From NCBI GenBank assembly GCA_032334055.1, contig JAUOZS010000001.1:4116001-4180000 (forward strand): a DNA stretch of 64,000 bases, in the 5' to 3' direction. The DNA is from Selenomonadales bacterium 4137-cl (GTDB lineage Bacteria > Bacillota > Negativicutes > Sporomusales > UBA7701). The position numbers were made by a program, and so were the translations under genes. Shown piece by piece: positions 41,700 through 50,791 of the stretch; within the stretch, counting starts at the first letter, position 1, and each line of letters begins with the position of its first letter. The notes beneath the pieces were generated by a model. The model did no database searches and was not told the origin of the DNA. It was given only the letters and a program-made list of their open reading frames with translations.

Positions 41700-44600
41700 A
41701 TGCGACAAAAAGCCATAGTACTGGCTTTGGTGGCTTTGGTTGTTGCCAGTGTAGCCGGCGCTTTTATAATGAACAAGAGCCAGACCGTCATGGCTGGAAT
41801 GAGCGATAGGCTGGAGACGGAATTGACCAAGGCATTGGGAGTCCCTGTTTCGGTAAAAAGCCTCGAGATTTCCTGGCTCAATAAAGTATTGCTCAAGGAT
41901 GTCGCCATTCGCGACGACCGCGGGCAGTTAATCGCGGCGGCGGAAAAAGTGACGGTTGTATTCAACCCGCTGACCATGCTCCGCGGCACGGACACGATAG
42001 AGGCAGTCGGCGAACTGCTTCTCGACGACCCGCAGATTTTTCTCGAACGCCGGGCTGACGGAAAGTGGAATATTGACGACTTGTTGGACAAGACCCGTTC
42101 GGGCGATTCGGCCTTCAACGGCAAAGTAACCATCCGCAAGGGCACGGTGACGGTAAACGTACCCGACGGCCGCTGGCGGCTCGGCGATATCGACGCAGCT
42201 TTCGATTTTGCCGACAAGCCCGATGTCGCTCTTCAGCTTGCGGCCAATTATAACGGGGCGCCGCTGGAAGTGGCGGGACGCGTCAGCCGTGACGGGTCCA
42301 GCATGCTGGCGCTCGGTGCGACCAATCTTGACATCGGTGGGCTGGAGGCTTTGGTGCCGGCCGATTTGGCCGTAAAGCCGGCCGGCGGCCGCATTGCCCA
42401 GGCGCAGGTAATCGTGCGGCGCGACAAAGGCGAAATCACCTACGCAGGCGAGGCCAAACTCGACGGCGTGAATGTCGACGTCGGCGGCGTAACGGTGAGC
42501 AGCGCGCGGGGCAGCGTGGCTTTCAGCGACAAACAGGTTTTTCTGTTCCCAATTGCCGCCAGGGTCTACGGCCAGGACATCGAACTCAGGGGTAAAATAG
42601 CGACCGACGCCGCCGAACCGGTCCTCAGCCTGACGGCGAGCGCCAAGAGTTTCGACCCCGCGGCCCTGGGCCGGGACATCCCGTTTAAAGGCCCGCTGTC
42701 GTTCACGGCCGTCATCGGCGGCTCTCCGACCAGGCCCGTGGTCAGTGGCGAGGTGCGTCTCGACAAGGGCGAGACCAACGGTTGGGCGATCGGCAACGCG
42801 GCGGCCAAATTTGCGCTGGTCGAATCGGTGCTGACAGTCAAACAACTGGACGCCGATATGTTCGGGGGCCGGATAAGCGGCGCAGGCACCATCCTGCTCG
42901 ACAAGCAAGACTACAACCTGGCGGTCAGCGGCCGCAAGCTCGACTTGGCGGCGCTTCCCAGCCTCGGCGTTGATATATCCGGACGAGTCGACATCGACCT
43001 CCGCCTGGAAGGAACGGGCAATCTGGCGTCCGCTAAAGTGGACGGCTCGGTCCGGGCGGCGGACGGCTGCATCGACGGCATACCTTTTGCTACTCTGTCC
43101 GCCGGCTTATACAAGGCAGGCGCCGTCTTGACGATCGACTACATAACCGTCGGGTTTTCCGGCTCGGGAGTGATGACAGTCAAGGGATCGGCAACGGACG
43201 GCCGGTTGGCTCTGAACTTTTTCGGTCAGGGCGTGCCGTTGTCCCTGCTGGCCGACAAAGCGGGCGGCATCGATTTGTCCGGCGCTGCCGACGTCGAAGG
43301 CAGGGTGGAAGGCACGACCGCTTCGCCGAAGGCCACGGCCCGGTTCACCGCCTACAACGGCAGGGCGCTTTACCAGCCCTACACGCTTGCAAAAGGCGGA
43401 CTGACTGTAACGCGCGACACCCTTACACTCGAAGAGGTGGAAACGCTGAGCACCGTTACCCGGCAAGTGGTCAACGGCAGCGTCGGCCTGAACTCACCAC
43501 GCGACAACCTTACCTTCAAAGAGGTGGAAACGCTGAGTGACGTTACCCGGCACTTGGTCAACGGCACCATCGGTCTGACCGGTGAGCGGGAGCTGAACAT
43601 CACCGTCGCCACCCGTCAGGCGAGAGCGGAAAACCTCGTTAATTTGATCTTGCCAGGGGAGAAGTTGACCGGCAACGTCGACAACGAGCTGACGATTACC
43701 GGTCCCCTCGCCTCCTTTACTGCCGAAGGCCATATCAAGCTGACCGAAGGCAGCTTCCGCGGCCAGCTTATCGCCCGTGCCGAGGGTCATTACCGTCGGC
43801 GGGCGGGCGTCACCGAATTGCGTGATTTTATTGTGAATTCGCTGGGAGCCGAGGTGCGGTTCGCCGGCACGATCGCAGCCGACAACAGCCTTAGTCTCGA
43901 TGTGGCGGCCAAAGACATCGACCTTGCCGCCGTCCATGTAAAGTTTCCTTATCCGGTAGCCGGGCGGGCCCATTTTTCCGGTAGGCTTACAGGCACGCCC
44001 TCCGCACCGGTGTTCAGCGGCGGAATTACCGCCGCAAGCTTGAAACTTAACGGCCAGGAACTGACCGACATCACCGGCGAACTAAGCGTCGACAGCGATC
44101 AGCTCGCCGTGCCGCGTTTCGGGTTTTCCCTGGGAGAAGGCAAGTTCACCTTCTCAGGTGGGATAGGGTTCGCGGCCGAGAATATTTACGGCGACCTCAG
44201 CGCGAGCAACGGCAGCGTCGCCGCCCTGCTGGCCATCTTCAACATCCCCGCCAAAGATATCGACGGCCAGCTCGACGGGCACGTCAGCCTCGGCGGCACG
44301 GTAAACCGGCCCGATATGTGGCTGACAGGCACTTTAACCAAAGGCAAGATCAAGAATTACCCGCTCGATAACATCGAAGCCGACATTGCCCTCCACAACA
44401 ACGTGGTGACGGTCAACCGTTTTTACGCCAAACAAGGCGACGGCGTGTTGGCGGCGCGCGGCACAGCCGCGCTCGGCGGGCCGCTCGATCTGGAGATTGG
44501 CGGCCGCTCCCTCGATGCCGGCCTCCTGACCGCCTGGCTGGATTCGACGGTCGATACGCGCGGTAAGCTCACATTCACGGCCCAGGTGACGGGAACGTCA

Positions 44601-46145
44601 TACAGTCCCCACGCGGCCGTCTCGCTGGAGATAAACGGCGGCGGCGTGGCCAACGCCACTTTTGACGCTATGTACGGCCTGTTTATACTCGACAAGGGCA
44701 GCATCCACGTTAACCAGCTGATGTTTACCAAGGGCCCGTACCGGGCCAGCGCCTATGGGACCATTCCCCTGGCCGCCCTGAATCCTAAGGGAAGGGCCCA
44801 GGCGACCATCGCCGACCAAATGGATCTTAAGGTGCGCCTGGAGCAGGCCAACCTCAGCATTCTGCCCCTGCTCAGCAAGGAAGTTGCCTGGGCGACCGGC
44901 GAAACCAAGGGCGAGGTGACGGTCGGCGGAACCCTGGCCCAGCCGCTTCTAAACGGCAGCATTGTCGTGAATGATGGAGCGGTCAAGCTCAAATCGCTGG
45001 CCGACCCCATTCAAAAAGTGGGGGTTGATATTCAGTTCGAAGGTGATAAAATTAATATAATAACCTTCGACGGCAGCATGGGCAAAGGAACGTACCGCCT
45101 GACCGGGTCGGCAGCCATCAGCGGCCTTTCCCTGGCCGATTACCGCCTTCTGCTCGTGCTGGACAAGCTTGATATCAATCACAAATATTACAAAGGCCCG
45201 CTGGAAGGAACGCTCACCCTCAATTCCAGCGGCGGGAAGCCGGTCCTGGGCGGCCAGTTGTTGTTCGAGAATACGACGATCAACGTTCCCGTCGTGCCAG
45301 AGTTCTCGCCTTCAGGCCTTGACGTAGGGCTGGACTTGGAGATTGTCGCTGCCAAGAAGGTCAGGCTTTACAACTCCTATTTCTATGACCTGCAGGTGGA
45401 AGGCCGGGCGAAATTCGCCGGCTCGACGTCTTCGCCCGCCGCCTCGGGACACTTCGACGCCGTGCGGGGGACAGTAAGTTACCTGCACACGCAGTTTAGA
45501 GTAGACAGCGCCCGCGCCGATTTCATCCAGTTCAGGTCGCTCCTGCCTGTTATCAAGCTTTCGGCCGAGACCCGGCTGGAGTATACGAGAGTCAAGCTGA
45601 CGGTCAGCGGGCCGCTCGATGCGATGCAGATCCGCCTGAGCTCCGAACCGGCGATGAGTCAGCAGCAGATATTGTCGCTCCTCACGTTGCGCAACCGTTA
45701 TGCGGACAGGCAGAGTACAGCGGGCGGCAACCGGGACTCGGGGCTGGGCAGGGAAGAACTGATGAGCCTTCTCGACGCGGGGCTGCATGTAGCTTTTGTG
45801 GCCGAAGCCGAGAGCGCGTTCCGCAACTCCTTCGGGCTCGACGATTTCCGCCTTGTGCGCAGCACCCTGACCACCGAGACGACCACAACTACAAGCGGCA
45901 AGACCTCAGGAACGGCGTCAGGCTCCGCGAGTACTGCGTCGGCGGTCGCCGACCGGGAAGTATACAACATCGAAATCGGCAAGTATGTCACCGACCGGTT
46001 GTATATAAGCTACACACTGGGCATCGACCACAAGGAAACAAGCGCCTTCCTCCGGTATGACCTCAATCGCCGGTTCAGCGTAACCGGGGCGATAGACCAG
46101 TATCACCGGCGGCAGTTGGGCGTTGAAGCGCGATTCACTTTTTAA
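41700..46145 (+). CDS. tamB: TamB/AsmA-like (DUF490) translocation and lipid-transport protein
   Basis: 1481-residue inner-membrane-anchored protein (anchor about residues 4-22) with an N-terminal AsmA-like region, a very long repetitive beta-rich body expected to form a lipid-carrying groove, and a C-terminal TamB domain (final 350 or so residues, including LSLLTLRNRYADRQ and the closing YDLNRRFSVTGAIDQYHRR). TamB-type proteins span the periplasm and carry phospholipids to the outer membrane. Residues 572-629 include a 29-residue tandem duplication. ATG 41700 follows GGGAGG. It lies in the order mlaEFD-tolC-tamB known from Veillonella. Confidence 0.9.
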   Translation: MRQKAIVLALVALVVASVAGAFIMNKSQTVMAGMSDRLETELTKALGVPVSVKSLEISWLNKVLLKDVAIRDDRGQLIAAAEKVTVVFNPLTMLRGTDTIEAVGELLLDDPQIFLERRADGKWNIDDLLDKTRSGDSAFNGKVTIRKGTVTVNVPDGRWRLGDIDAAFDFADKPDVALQLAANYNGAPLEVAGRVSRDGSSMLALGATNLDIGGLEALVPADLAVKPAGGRIAQAQVIVRRDKGEITYAGEAKLDGVNVDVGGVTVSSARGSVAFSDKQVFLFPIAARVYGQDIELRGKIATDAAEPVLSLTASAKSFDPAALGRDIPFKGPLSFTAVIGGSPTRPVVSGEVRLDKGETNGWAIGNAAAKFALVESVLTVKQLDADMFGGRISGAGTILLDKQDYNLAVSGRKLDLAALPSLGVDISGRVDIDLRLEGTGNLASAKVDGSVRAADGCIDGIPFATLSAGLYKAGAVLTIDYITVGFSGSGVMTVKGSATDGRLALNFFGQGVPLSLLADKAGGIDLSGAADVEGRVEGTTASPKATARFTAYNGRALYQPYTLAKGGLTVTRDTLTLEEVETLSTVTRQVVNGSVGLNSPRDNLTFKEVETLSDVTRHLVNGTIGLTGERELNITVATRQARAENLVNLILPGEKLTGNVDNELTITGPLASFTAEGHIKLTEGSFRGQLIARAEGHYRRRAGVTELRDFIVNSLGAEVRFAGTIAADNSLSLDVAAKDIDLAAVHVKFPYPVAGRAHFSGRLTGTPSAPVFSGGITAASLKLNGQELTDITGELSVDSDQLAVPRFGFSLGEGKFTFSGGIGFAAENIYGDLSASNGSVAALLAIFNIPAKDIDGQLDGHVSLGGTVNRPDMWLTGTLTKGKIKNYPLDNIEADIALHNNVVTVNRFYAKQGDGVLAARGTAALGGPLDLEIGGRSLDAGLLTAWLDSTVDTRGKLTFTAQVTGTSYSPHAAVSLEINGGGVANATFDAMYGLFILDKGSIHVNQLMFTKGPYRASAYGTIPLAALNPKGRAQATIADQMDLKVRLEQANLSILPLLSKEVAWATGETKGEVTVGGTLAQPLLNGSIVVNDGAVKLKSLADPIQKVGVDIQFEGDKINIITFDGSMGKGTYRLTGSAAISGLSLADYRLLLVLDKLDINHKYYKGPLEGTLTLNSSGGKPVLGGQLLFENTTINVPVVPEFSPSGLDVGLDLEIVAAKKVRLYNSYFYDLQVEGRAKFAGSTSSPAASGHFDAVRGTVSYLHTQFRVDSARADFIQFRSLLPVIKLSAETRLEYTRVKLTVSGPLDAMQIRLSSEPAMSQQQILSLLTLRNRYADRQSTAGGNRDSGLGREELMSLLDAGLHVAFVAEAESAFRNSFGLDDFRLVRSTLTTETTTTTSGKTSGTASGSASTASAVADREVYNIEIGKYVTDRLYISYTLGIDHKETSAFLRYDLNRRFSVTGAIDQYHRRQLGVEARFTF
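43413..43586 (+). repeat. 87-bp tandem duplication inside tamB
   Basis: Two adjacent in-frame 87-base units (43413-43499 and 43500-43586). They share the exact stretch GAGGTGGAAACGCTGAG and encode LEEVETLSTVTRQVVNGSVG and FKEVETLSDVTRHLVNGTIG. Confidence 0.8.
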
Positions 46146-46151
46146 GCGGGG

Positions 46152-46808
46152 ATGATTGAAGTGTTAAGCCAGTATCTGGCGGAACTCCGAAAAATACGCC
46201 TGCTCGGTGCCGCCGAAGAACGGCGGCTGTGGGAGGCTTACAAGGAGGCGGGCGATCTCGACAGCCGGCGGCAGCTCATCGAGCATTATCAGCCGCTGGT
46301 CTTCAAAGTCGCTCTCCGCTGGAAAGCCGATGACGCGGTTGTTATGGACATCATCCAGGAAGGGACCGTCGGCCTTATCGAGGCGGTGGAAAACTACGAC
46401 CACAGCCGGGGGGTGGCGTTCAGCCTGTACGCCCTCCACCGGATCCGCGGCCGCATCGTCAACTTCGTCACCCGCGAAGGCAAGGCCAATTGCCTTTATA
46501 TCGACAGCCCGCTTGAAGAGGAAGGCAGCCTGACCCTGGGGGATGCGCTGGTGGACGGCGCACCTGCGGTCGCTGTCCAGGCTGAGCGCAATTTCCTCGT
46601 GGAGCAGGTCCGCGGCGCTCTCGGCCGCCTGCCGGCCAACGAACAACTGGTGCTGTCGGGCATGTACCTGGAAGAGCGCGAGCCCAAGCAGCTTGCCGAA
46701 GCTCTCGATATGAGCCTGTCGCATGTCTACAGGCTTCATAAACAAGGGATCCGCAGGGCCCGCGGTCTATTGTCCAGACTTATGCAGGATATGAAGAGTT
46801 CATTATAG
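46152..46808 (+). CDS. Sigma-70 family RNA polymerase sigma factor
   Basis: 218 residues. Region 1.2-like start (LSQYLAELRKIRLL), region 2 at about 38-110 (DIIQEGTVGLIEAVENYDHS, FSLYALHRIRGRI), and region 4 at about 155-210 with helix-turn-helix (PKQLAEALDMSLSHVYRLHK). The linker between regions 2 and 4 is short. It is neither the primary sigma nor an obvious sporulation sigma. Starts at ATG 46152, or GTG 46161, whose spacing from GGGGATGA is better. Placed between tamB and bamA, so a link to envelope genes is plausible but unproven. No anti-sigma gene is recognisable beside it. Confidence 0.85.
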   Translation: MIEVLSQYLAELRKIRLLGAAEERRLWEAYKEAGDLDSRRQLIEHYQPLVFKVALRWKADDAVVMDIIQEGTVGLIEAVENYDHSRGVAFSLYALHRIRGRIVNFVTREGKANCLYIDSPLEEEGSLTLGDALVDGAPAVAVQAERNFLVEQVRGALGRLPANEQLVLSGMYLEEREPKQLAEALDMSLSHVYRLHKQGIRRARGLLSRLMQDMKSSL

Positions 46809-46907
46809 AGAAAAAAGGCTGAAAGAGGGAGAAAGAGCGACATAAACTCTCTTAATTGCCCAAATTGCTCTGATTTACCCGCGCAAGAGTGACCAGAATC
46901 TGGCCTC

Positions 46908-46936
46908 TTCCCATGACTATATATTGTGGCTATAAT
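46908..46936 (+). promoter_or_regulatory. Predicted promoter of the 46950 gene and bamA
   Basis: TTCCCA, a 17-base spacer, perfect TATAAT. The -35 is weak. Confidence 0.5.
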
Positions 46937-46949
46937 AGGAGTGGTGGAA

Positions 46950-47516
46950 ATGGCGGATTTCAAACGGCATATGTTCCGGCACCTGCGTTCCGCCAAGGTC
47001 TGGCTGACGCGGGCGGAAGAGTCATTCGACAATAACAGCAAAATTCGCGGCGAACTCAACCTTATCTTAGCTCAGGCCGAGCTTCAGCACGCGAAGGAGG
47101 CAAGCCTCTTCCGGCAAGAGCGGCGTCAGTTCCCGCTCCTGCGCCAGGCTGCGCCTGTAGTTTTCGCCGCCACCATCGTTGCCGCCGGATTTGGGGCATA
47201 CTGGGGGCTTAGCGAACGCCACACCGCCGTGCCGATTCCACTTGCCGCGCGCGAAGCCAAGACTAAGCCGGTGGTCCAGAAGGCCAGCGACACCTCCGTC
47301 CCGCACCGGGCTGAGGAGCAGCGACCGGCGATATCCAAGGCGACAGGCAATACTCCGCCGCAAACCATCCCGCCGGCCTATCGCCCGGAAAGCTTTGGGG
47401 CGCAACGTCCTGAAAGCATTGGACGGATGCAGGCGGCAGAAAAGGAGAACCTGCTTTCCCCGGATGAAATGAAAGACGTCATCCGGGCTGCCGGCAGATC
47501 GCTGCGCGGCCAGTAA
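46950..47516 (+). CDS. Hypothetical single-pass membrane protein before bamA
   Basis: 188 residues. The N-terminal 65 residues are charged and helical (FKRHMFRHLRSAKVWLTRAE). One membrane helix lies at about residues 70-92 (APVVFAATIVAAGFGAYWGL), followed by a Pro/Lys/Ala-rich, probably disordered periplasmic tail with two PES repeats (RPESFGAQ, RPESIGR). No family recognised. It starts 13 bases after the predicted promoter's -10; GGAGTGG is the ribosome site. bamA begins 22 bases downstream, suggesting a shared transcript and a possible role in outer-membrane assembly. Confidence 0.7.
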   Translation: MADFKRHMFRHLRSAKVWLTRAEESFDNNSKIRGELNLILAQAELQHAKEASLFRQERRQFPLLRQAAPVVFAATIVAAGFGAYWGLSERHTAVPIPLAAREAKTKPVVQKASDTSVPHRAEEQRPAISKATGNTPPQTIPPAYRPESFGAQRPESIGRMQAAEKENLLSPDEMKDVIRAAGRSLRGQ

Positions 47517-47537
47517 ACTTAATAAAGGAGGTTATGC

Positions 47538-49313
47538 ATGAAAGCGAGGAGGCACTTCGGGCACCTGTTACTTTCAGCTGTGATCGCACTAGGGATCGTG
47601 CTCGGCTCCGCCGCTCAGAGTCATGCTGCCGACCTTACCGGGAAACGGGTCACCGCCGTAAGCGTCTCCGGCAACAGCAGCGTTTCGGAGGACGCCATCA
47701 TGGCGGTGGTCAAGCTTAAACCCGGCGACACACTTAGTGCCGACAAGGTCCAGCAGGATTTGCGGGCGATTTACGAGCTTGGCAACTTTTTTGACGTAGT
47801 ATCCAACTTCACCGAAGTACCGGAAGGCGTAAAGGTGGTCTACACGGTAATGGAAAACCCCGCCCTTAAAGACATTGTCGTCAAGGGCAATTCCAAGGTA
47901 TCCACCGACAAGATCAAAAGTATGCTTACGGTAAATACAGGCAAGGTGCTCAATACCAAGGCCTTGAACGAAAACGCCCGCATCATCGAGTCCTATTATC
48001 ACGACCAGGGCTACGTACTGGCGCGGGTGAGCGACGTCGCCATGACCCCCGGGGGAGTGCTGACCATCACCATCAACGAAGGGATGCTCGAAGGGATAAC
48101 GGTCAAGGGCAACGAAAAGACCAAAACCTACGTCATCACCCGTGAGATGAAGGTCAAGCCCGGCGAAGCTTTCAACGTCAAGGACGCCCGCCGGAGCATG
48201 CAGAAGGTGTACAACCTCGGCTTCTTCGAGGATGTCAACATGAAGCTCAATCCCGGCAAACAGCCTAACTCCGTTATTCTCGAAACCAATGTCGTCGAGC
48301 AGAAAACCGGCGTTTTCTCCGTCGGCGGCGGCTACAGCCAGGGCGACGGCCTTATCGGCATCATCGAGGTCGGCGACAACAACTTCCGCGGCACCGGCGA
48401 CAAGGTCAAAGTTCACTGGGAATTCGGCGGCAAAGCCGACTCCGGCCGGAACTACGAGTTCTCCTACACCCGCCCCTGGCTGGACAGCAAACAGACATCG
48501 GCGAGCGTCTCTTTGTACAACATGACCAACGAGTACTCCGATTACGGCTACAAAGGCGACGACCGGGCCGTAAGGTCGACCTACGACCGCAAGCGGCGGG
48601 GCTGGGACCTCACCCTCGGGCGGCCGCAGGGCGAGTACACCCAGAACTATATCACCTTCAAAAACCGTACCGACGACTATGTGAAATTCGTCTCCGGTCC
48701 GGTCGACTACAAGGCTGCGGCTGGCGCAACTAACTATGATGCAGACTATAATAGCCAGTGGCTGAAGGACAACTTCGGCCTGACCCGCAGCATCACGCTG
48801 GCGCGCGTGTTCGATTCGCGCGACAACGTCTTCAACCCCAGCGAAGGGACACGCTTCTCACTGTCGGCCGAATTCGCCGGCAAGGCGCTCGGCGGTGATT
48901 TCAGCTTCAACAAGTACACTGCGGAAGACCGCAACTATTTCAAGGTCGGCCATTCGCAGGTTGTCGCGGTCCGCCTGACGGCAGGCTACGCCGACGGCCG
49001 GATGCCCGACAGCGGCAAGTTCTACGTAGGCGGCTCCGACACTCTCCGCGGCTACAACGACGAGCAGTTCAAAGGCAACAAGATGCTGGCGGCGACGGCC
49101 GAGTACCGCTTCCCGATCGTCAAGAAAGTTGAGGGCGTGGTCTTCGGCGACATCGGCAACGCCTGGGACGGCGAAGGCTATAAGCTCAACGATCTCAAAT
49201 CCAGCGTCGGCGTCGGCGTCCGCGTCACCACTCCCCTCGGGCCTATCCGGCTAGACTACGCCCGGGGCAAGGAAGGCGGCAAGACGCATTTCAGCTTCGG
49301 AGGCCAGTTCTAA
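47538..49313 (+). CDS. bamA: Outer-membrane protein assembly factor BamA
   Basis: 591-residue Omp85 insertase. After a signal peptide (about 1-30) come three POTRA domains, recognisable by VTAVSVSGNSSV, LKDIVVKGNSKV and LEGITVKGNEKT starts, instead of the five in E. coli. The barrel begins near residue 275. The conserved lid-lock motif is DTLRGYNDEQ with Arg504, and the protein ends SFGGQF with the terminal Phe that marks outer-membrane barrels. AAAGGAGG precedes the ATG. Skp/OmpH genes follow, a typical arrangement. Confidence 0.94.
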   Translation: MKARRHFGHLLLSAVIALGIVLGSAAQSHAADLTGKRVTAVSVSGNSSVSEDAIMAVVKLKPGDTLSADKVQQDLRAIYELGNFFDVVSNFTEVPEGVKVVYTVMENPALKDIVVKGNSKVSTDKIKSMLTVNTGKVLNTKALNENARIIESYYHDQGYVLARVSDVAMTPGGVLTITINEGMLEGITVKGNEKTKTYVITREMKVKPGEAFNVKDARRSMQKVYNLGFFEDVNMKLNPGKQPNSVILETNVVEQKTGVFSVGGGYSQGDGLIGIIEVGDNNFRGTGDKVKVHWEFGGKADSGRNYEFSYTRPWLDSKQTSASVSLYNMTNEYSDYGYKGDDRAVRSTYDRKRRGWDLTLGRPQGEYTQNYITFKNRTDDYVKFVSGPVDYKAAAGATNYDADYNSQWLKDNFGLTRSITLARVFDSRDNVFNPSEGTRFSLSAEFAGKALGGDFSFNKYTAEDRNYFKVGHSQVVAVRLTAGYADGRMPDSGKFYVGGSDTLRGYNDEQFKGNKMLAATAEYRFPIVKKVEGVVFGDIGNAWDGEGYKLNDLKSSVGVGVRVTTPLGPIRLDYARGKEGGKTHFSFGGQF

Positions 49314-49319
49314 AGAGGA

Positions 49320-49353
49320 CAAGAGCCAGGTCTAGCACCTGGCTCTTGCTTTA
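49320..49353 (+). terminator. Terminator after bamA
   Basis: A 12-bp perfect stem, CAAGAGCCAGGT with its complement, loop CTAGC, then CTTT. Confidence 0.82.
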
Positions 49354-49410
49354 ATCCGGCTTATTTCAGGGCTGCAGGCAACTGCCCAGGGGATTCTCCT
49401 GTCCAGGGAG

Positions 49411-50706
49411 GTGGCGGCAATAAAGGCGCGACATTTCTTTGTAATAGCAGCGGCAGCGTCGATAATCGTGGCGGGCTGGAGCGGCATCGCCGCGGCCGCG
49501 AACGCCTCCGTGGAGGCGGTAACGGTCAGCGTGCGGGCAGGTGACGCTCCTCCGCCCAGCCGCGTCATCAAACGCATGGAACAAAGCATCGCCACCGTGG
49601 GCGACCACGTCCTGGCAGGGCGCAAAGTGGCCGACGTCGAGAGCGGCAAGGCGTCCTACGAGAAGCTGATCAAGGAGATCTTCGACCGCGTGCTCGTCGG
49701 CTACTCGGTACAGGAAGTGAACATCACCCCCGGCACGACCGCGCATATCGCCGTACGCATCCTGCCGTGGGGCGACATCGTGCGCAAAGTCGCACTGGAG
49801 ACCGATCTCGGCGGCATCTCGCCCCAACTGGAGGAACTCTTCCGCAGCGACCTCGGCAACATCGAGGACAAGATCGGCCAGGTACTCATAGGTATGCCGG
49901 TGGATTCGGTCGATTGGGCGGGCAGCGTTTCCAAATCGGTCATCCGCGAATACCTTGCCGCCCAGTTGCCGGAGTTCAGGGCCAACATCGAGATAATCGC
50001 CGGACAGACGACGACGGTCAGGCTTTCTTTGGCGCCGGCGGGGCCGCTAATCAAGGATGTGCGGGTGACGCTGCGTTCGCGGACCATCCCCAACTTCCTT
50101 CTACTCGAAGCGCGCCCGGGTGTCGAAGACGCGGCCAGCCCCCTGCGCGGGCTGCCGGTGGCGTTCGTCGAACGGCACGGCGACTATTTTAAGGACATGC
50201 TCATGAGGGTCGCGTCCGCCCAGCCGGTAGTCGGGCGGTACAGCCTCACCCTGACGTCGGCGCTCAGGCCGGGGGTGACCACCGACATGGATTTAAGCGC
50301 GGAAACCACCAAATACAATGTGAAGCTCGAGGGCTACCTTGATATGGGGCGCAAGGAGAACGACACCTCGGCCCGCCTGCATGTAGGGCAGTACCTCGGC
50401 CGTCAGGACGAGCTCTTTATGGAAGTTACCTTCATCCCGGCTTCGGTAACCTGGGAGTTCGTGCCCGGGTGGGGACACCGCCTGGGACCCGCGACCGAGG
50501 CCGGCGTCAAGTACAACCTCAGCAGCAAGCAAGGTCTCTTCTGGCTTAAACAGGACCTTGACGAGCGCTGGTCGCTGCGCCTGGAGCGGACCCCGATAAC
50601 GGGGGTCAACGAGGCGGGCCTGCGGTATAAACTGCACGAATTCCTGAGCGCCGAATATGTCATCACCAACAATAACCGCTGGCTGCGGCTGGTGGGGAAT
50701 CTGTAG
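49411..50706 (+). CDS. Exported outer-membrane-type protein of unknown function
   Basis: 431 residues with a signal peptide (HFFVIAAAASIIVAGW, ending near AAAANA). Residues 35-260 have alternating helix and strand segments resembling POTRA-like units, and residues 285-431 read as amphipathic beta strands (KYNVKLEGYLDMGRKENDT, LRLERTPITGVNEAGLRYKL), suggesting a small barrel. I do not recognise the family. The only standard start, GTG 49411, overlaps the ribosome site GGGAGGTGG; that site is better placed for an ATA codon at 49420. It lies between bamA and the Skp genes, so an outer-membrane role is inferred. Confidence 0.7.
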   Translation: MAAIKARHFFVIAAAASIIVAGWSGIAAAANASVEAVTVSVRAGDAPPPSRVIKRMEQSIATVGDHVLAGRKVADVESGKASYEKLIKEIFDRVLVGYSVQEVNITPGTTAHIAVRILPWGDIVRKVALETDLGGISPQLEELFRSDLGNIEDKIGQVLIGMPVDSVDWAGSVSKSVIREYLAAQLPEFRANIEIIAGQTTTVRLSLAPAGPLIKDVRVTLRSRTIPNFLLLEARPGVEDAASPLRGLPVAFVERHGDYFKDMLMRVASAQPVVGRYSLTLTSALRPGVTTDMDLSAETTKYNVKLEGYLDMGRKENDTSARLHVGQYLGRQDELFMEVTFIPASVTWEFVPGWGHRLGPATEAGVKYNLSSKQGLFWLKQDLDERWSLRLERTPITGVNEAGLRYKLHEFLSAEYVITNNNRWLRLVGNL

Positions 50707-50717
50707 AATTTTTGTCC

Positions 50718-50746
50718 TTGAATGCCGCCCTCGTCCCTGCTATAAT
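50718..50746 (+). promoter_or_regulatory. Sigma-A promoter of the Skp/OmpH genes
   Basis: TTGAAT, 17-base spacer, perfect TATAAT, about 45 bases before the GTG start at 50792. Confidence 0.75.
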
Positions 50747-50791
50747 GAAGGAGTATAAATTCTGCCAAGAAGCGGAAAGAGGGGTAAGAAA

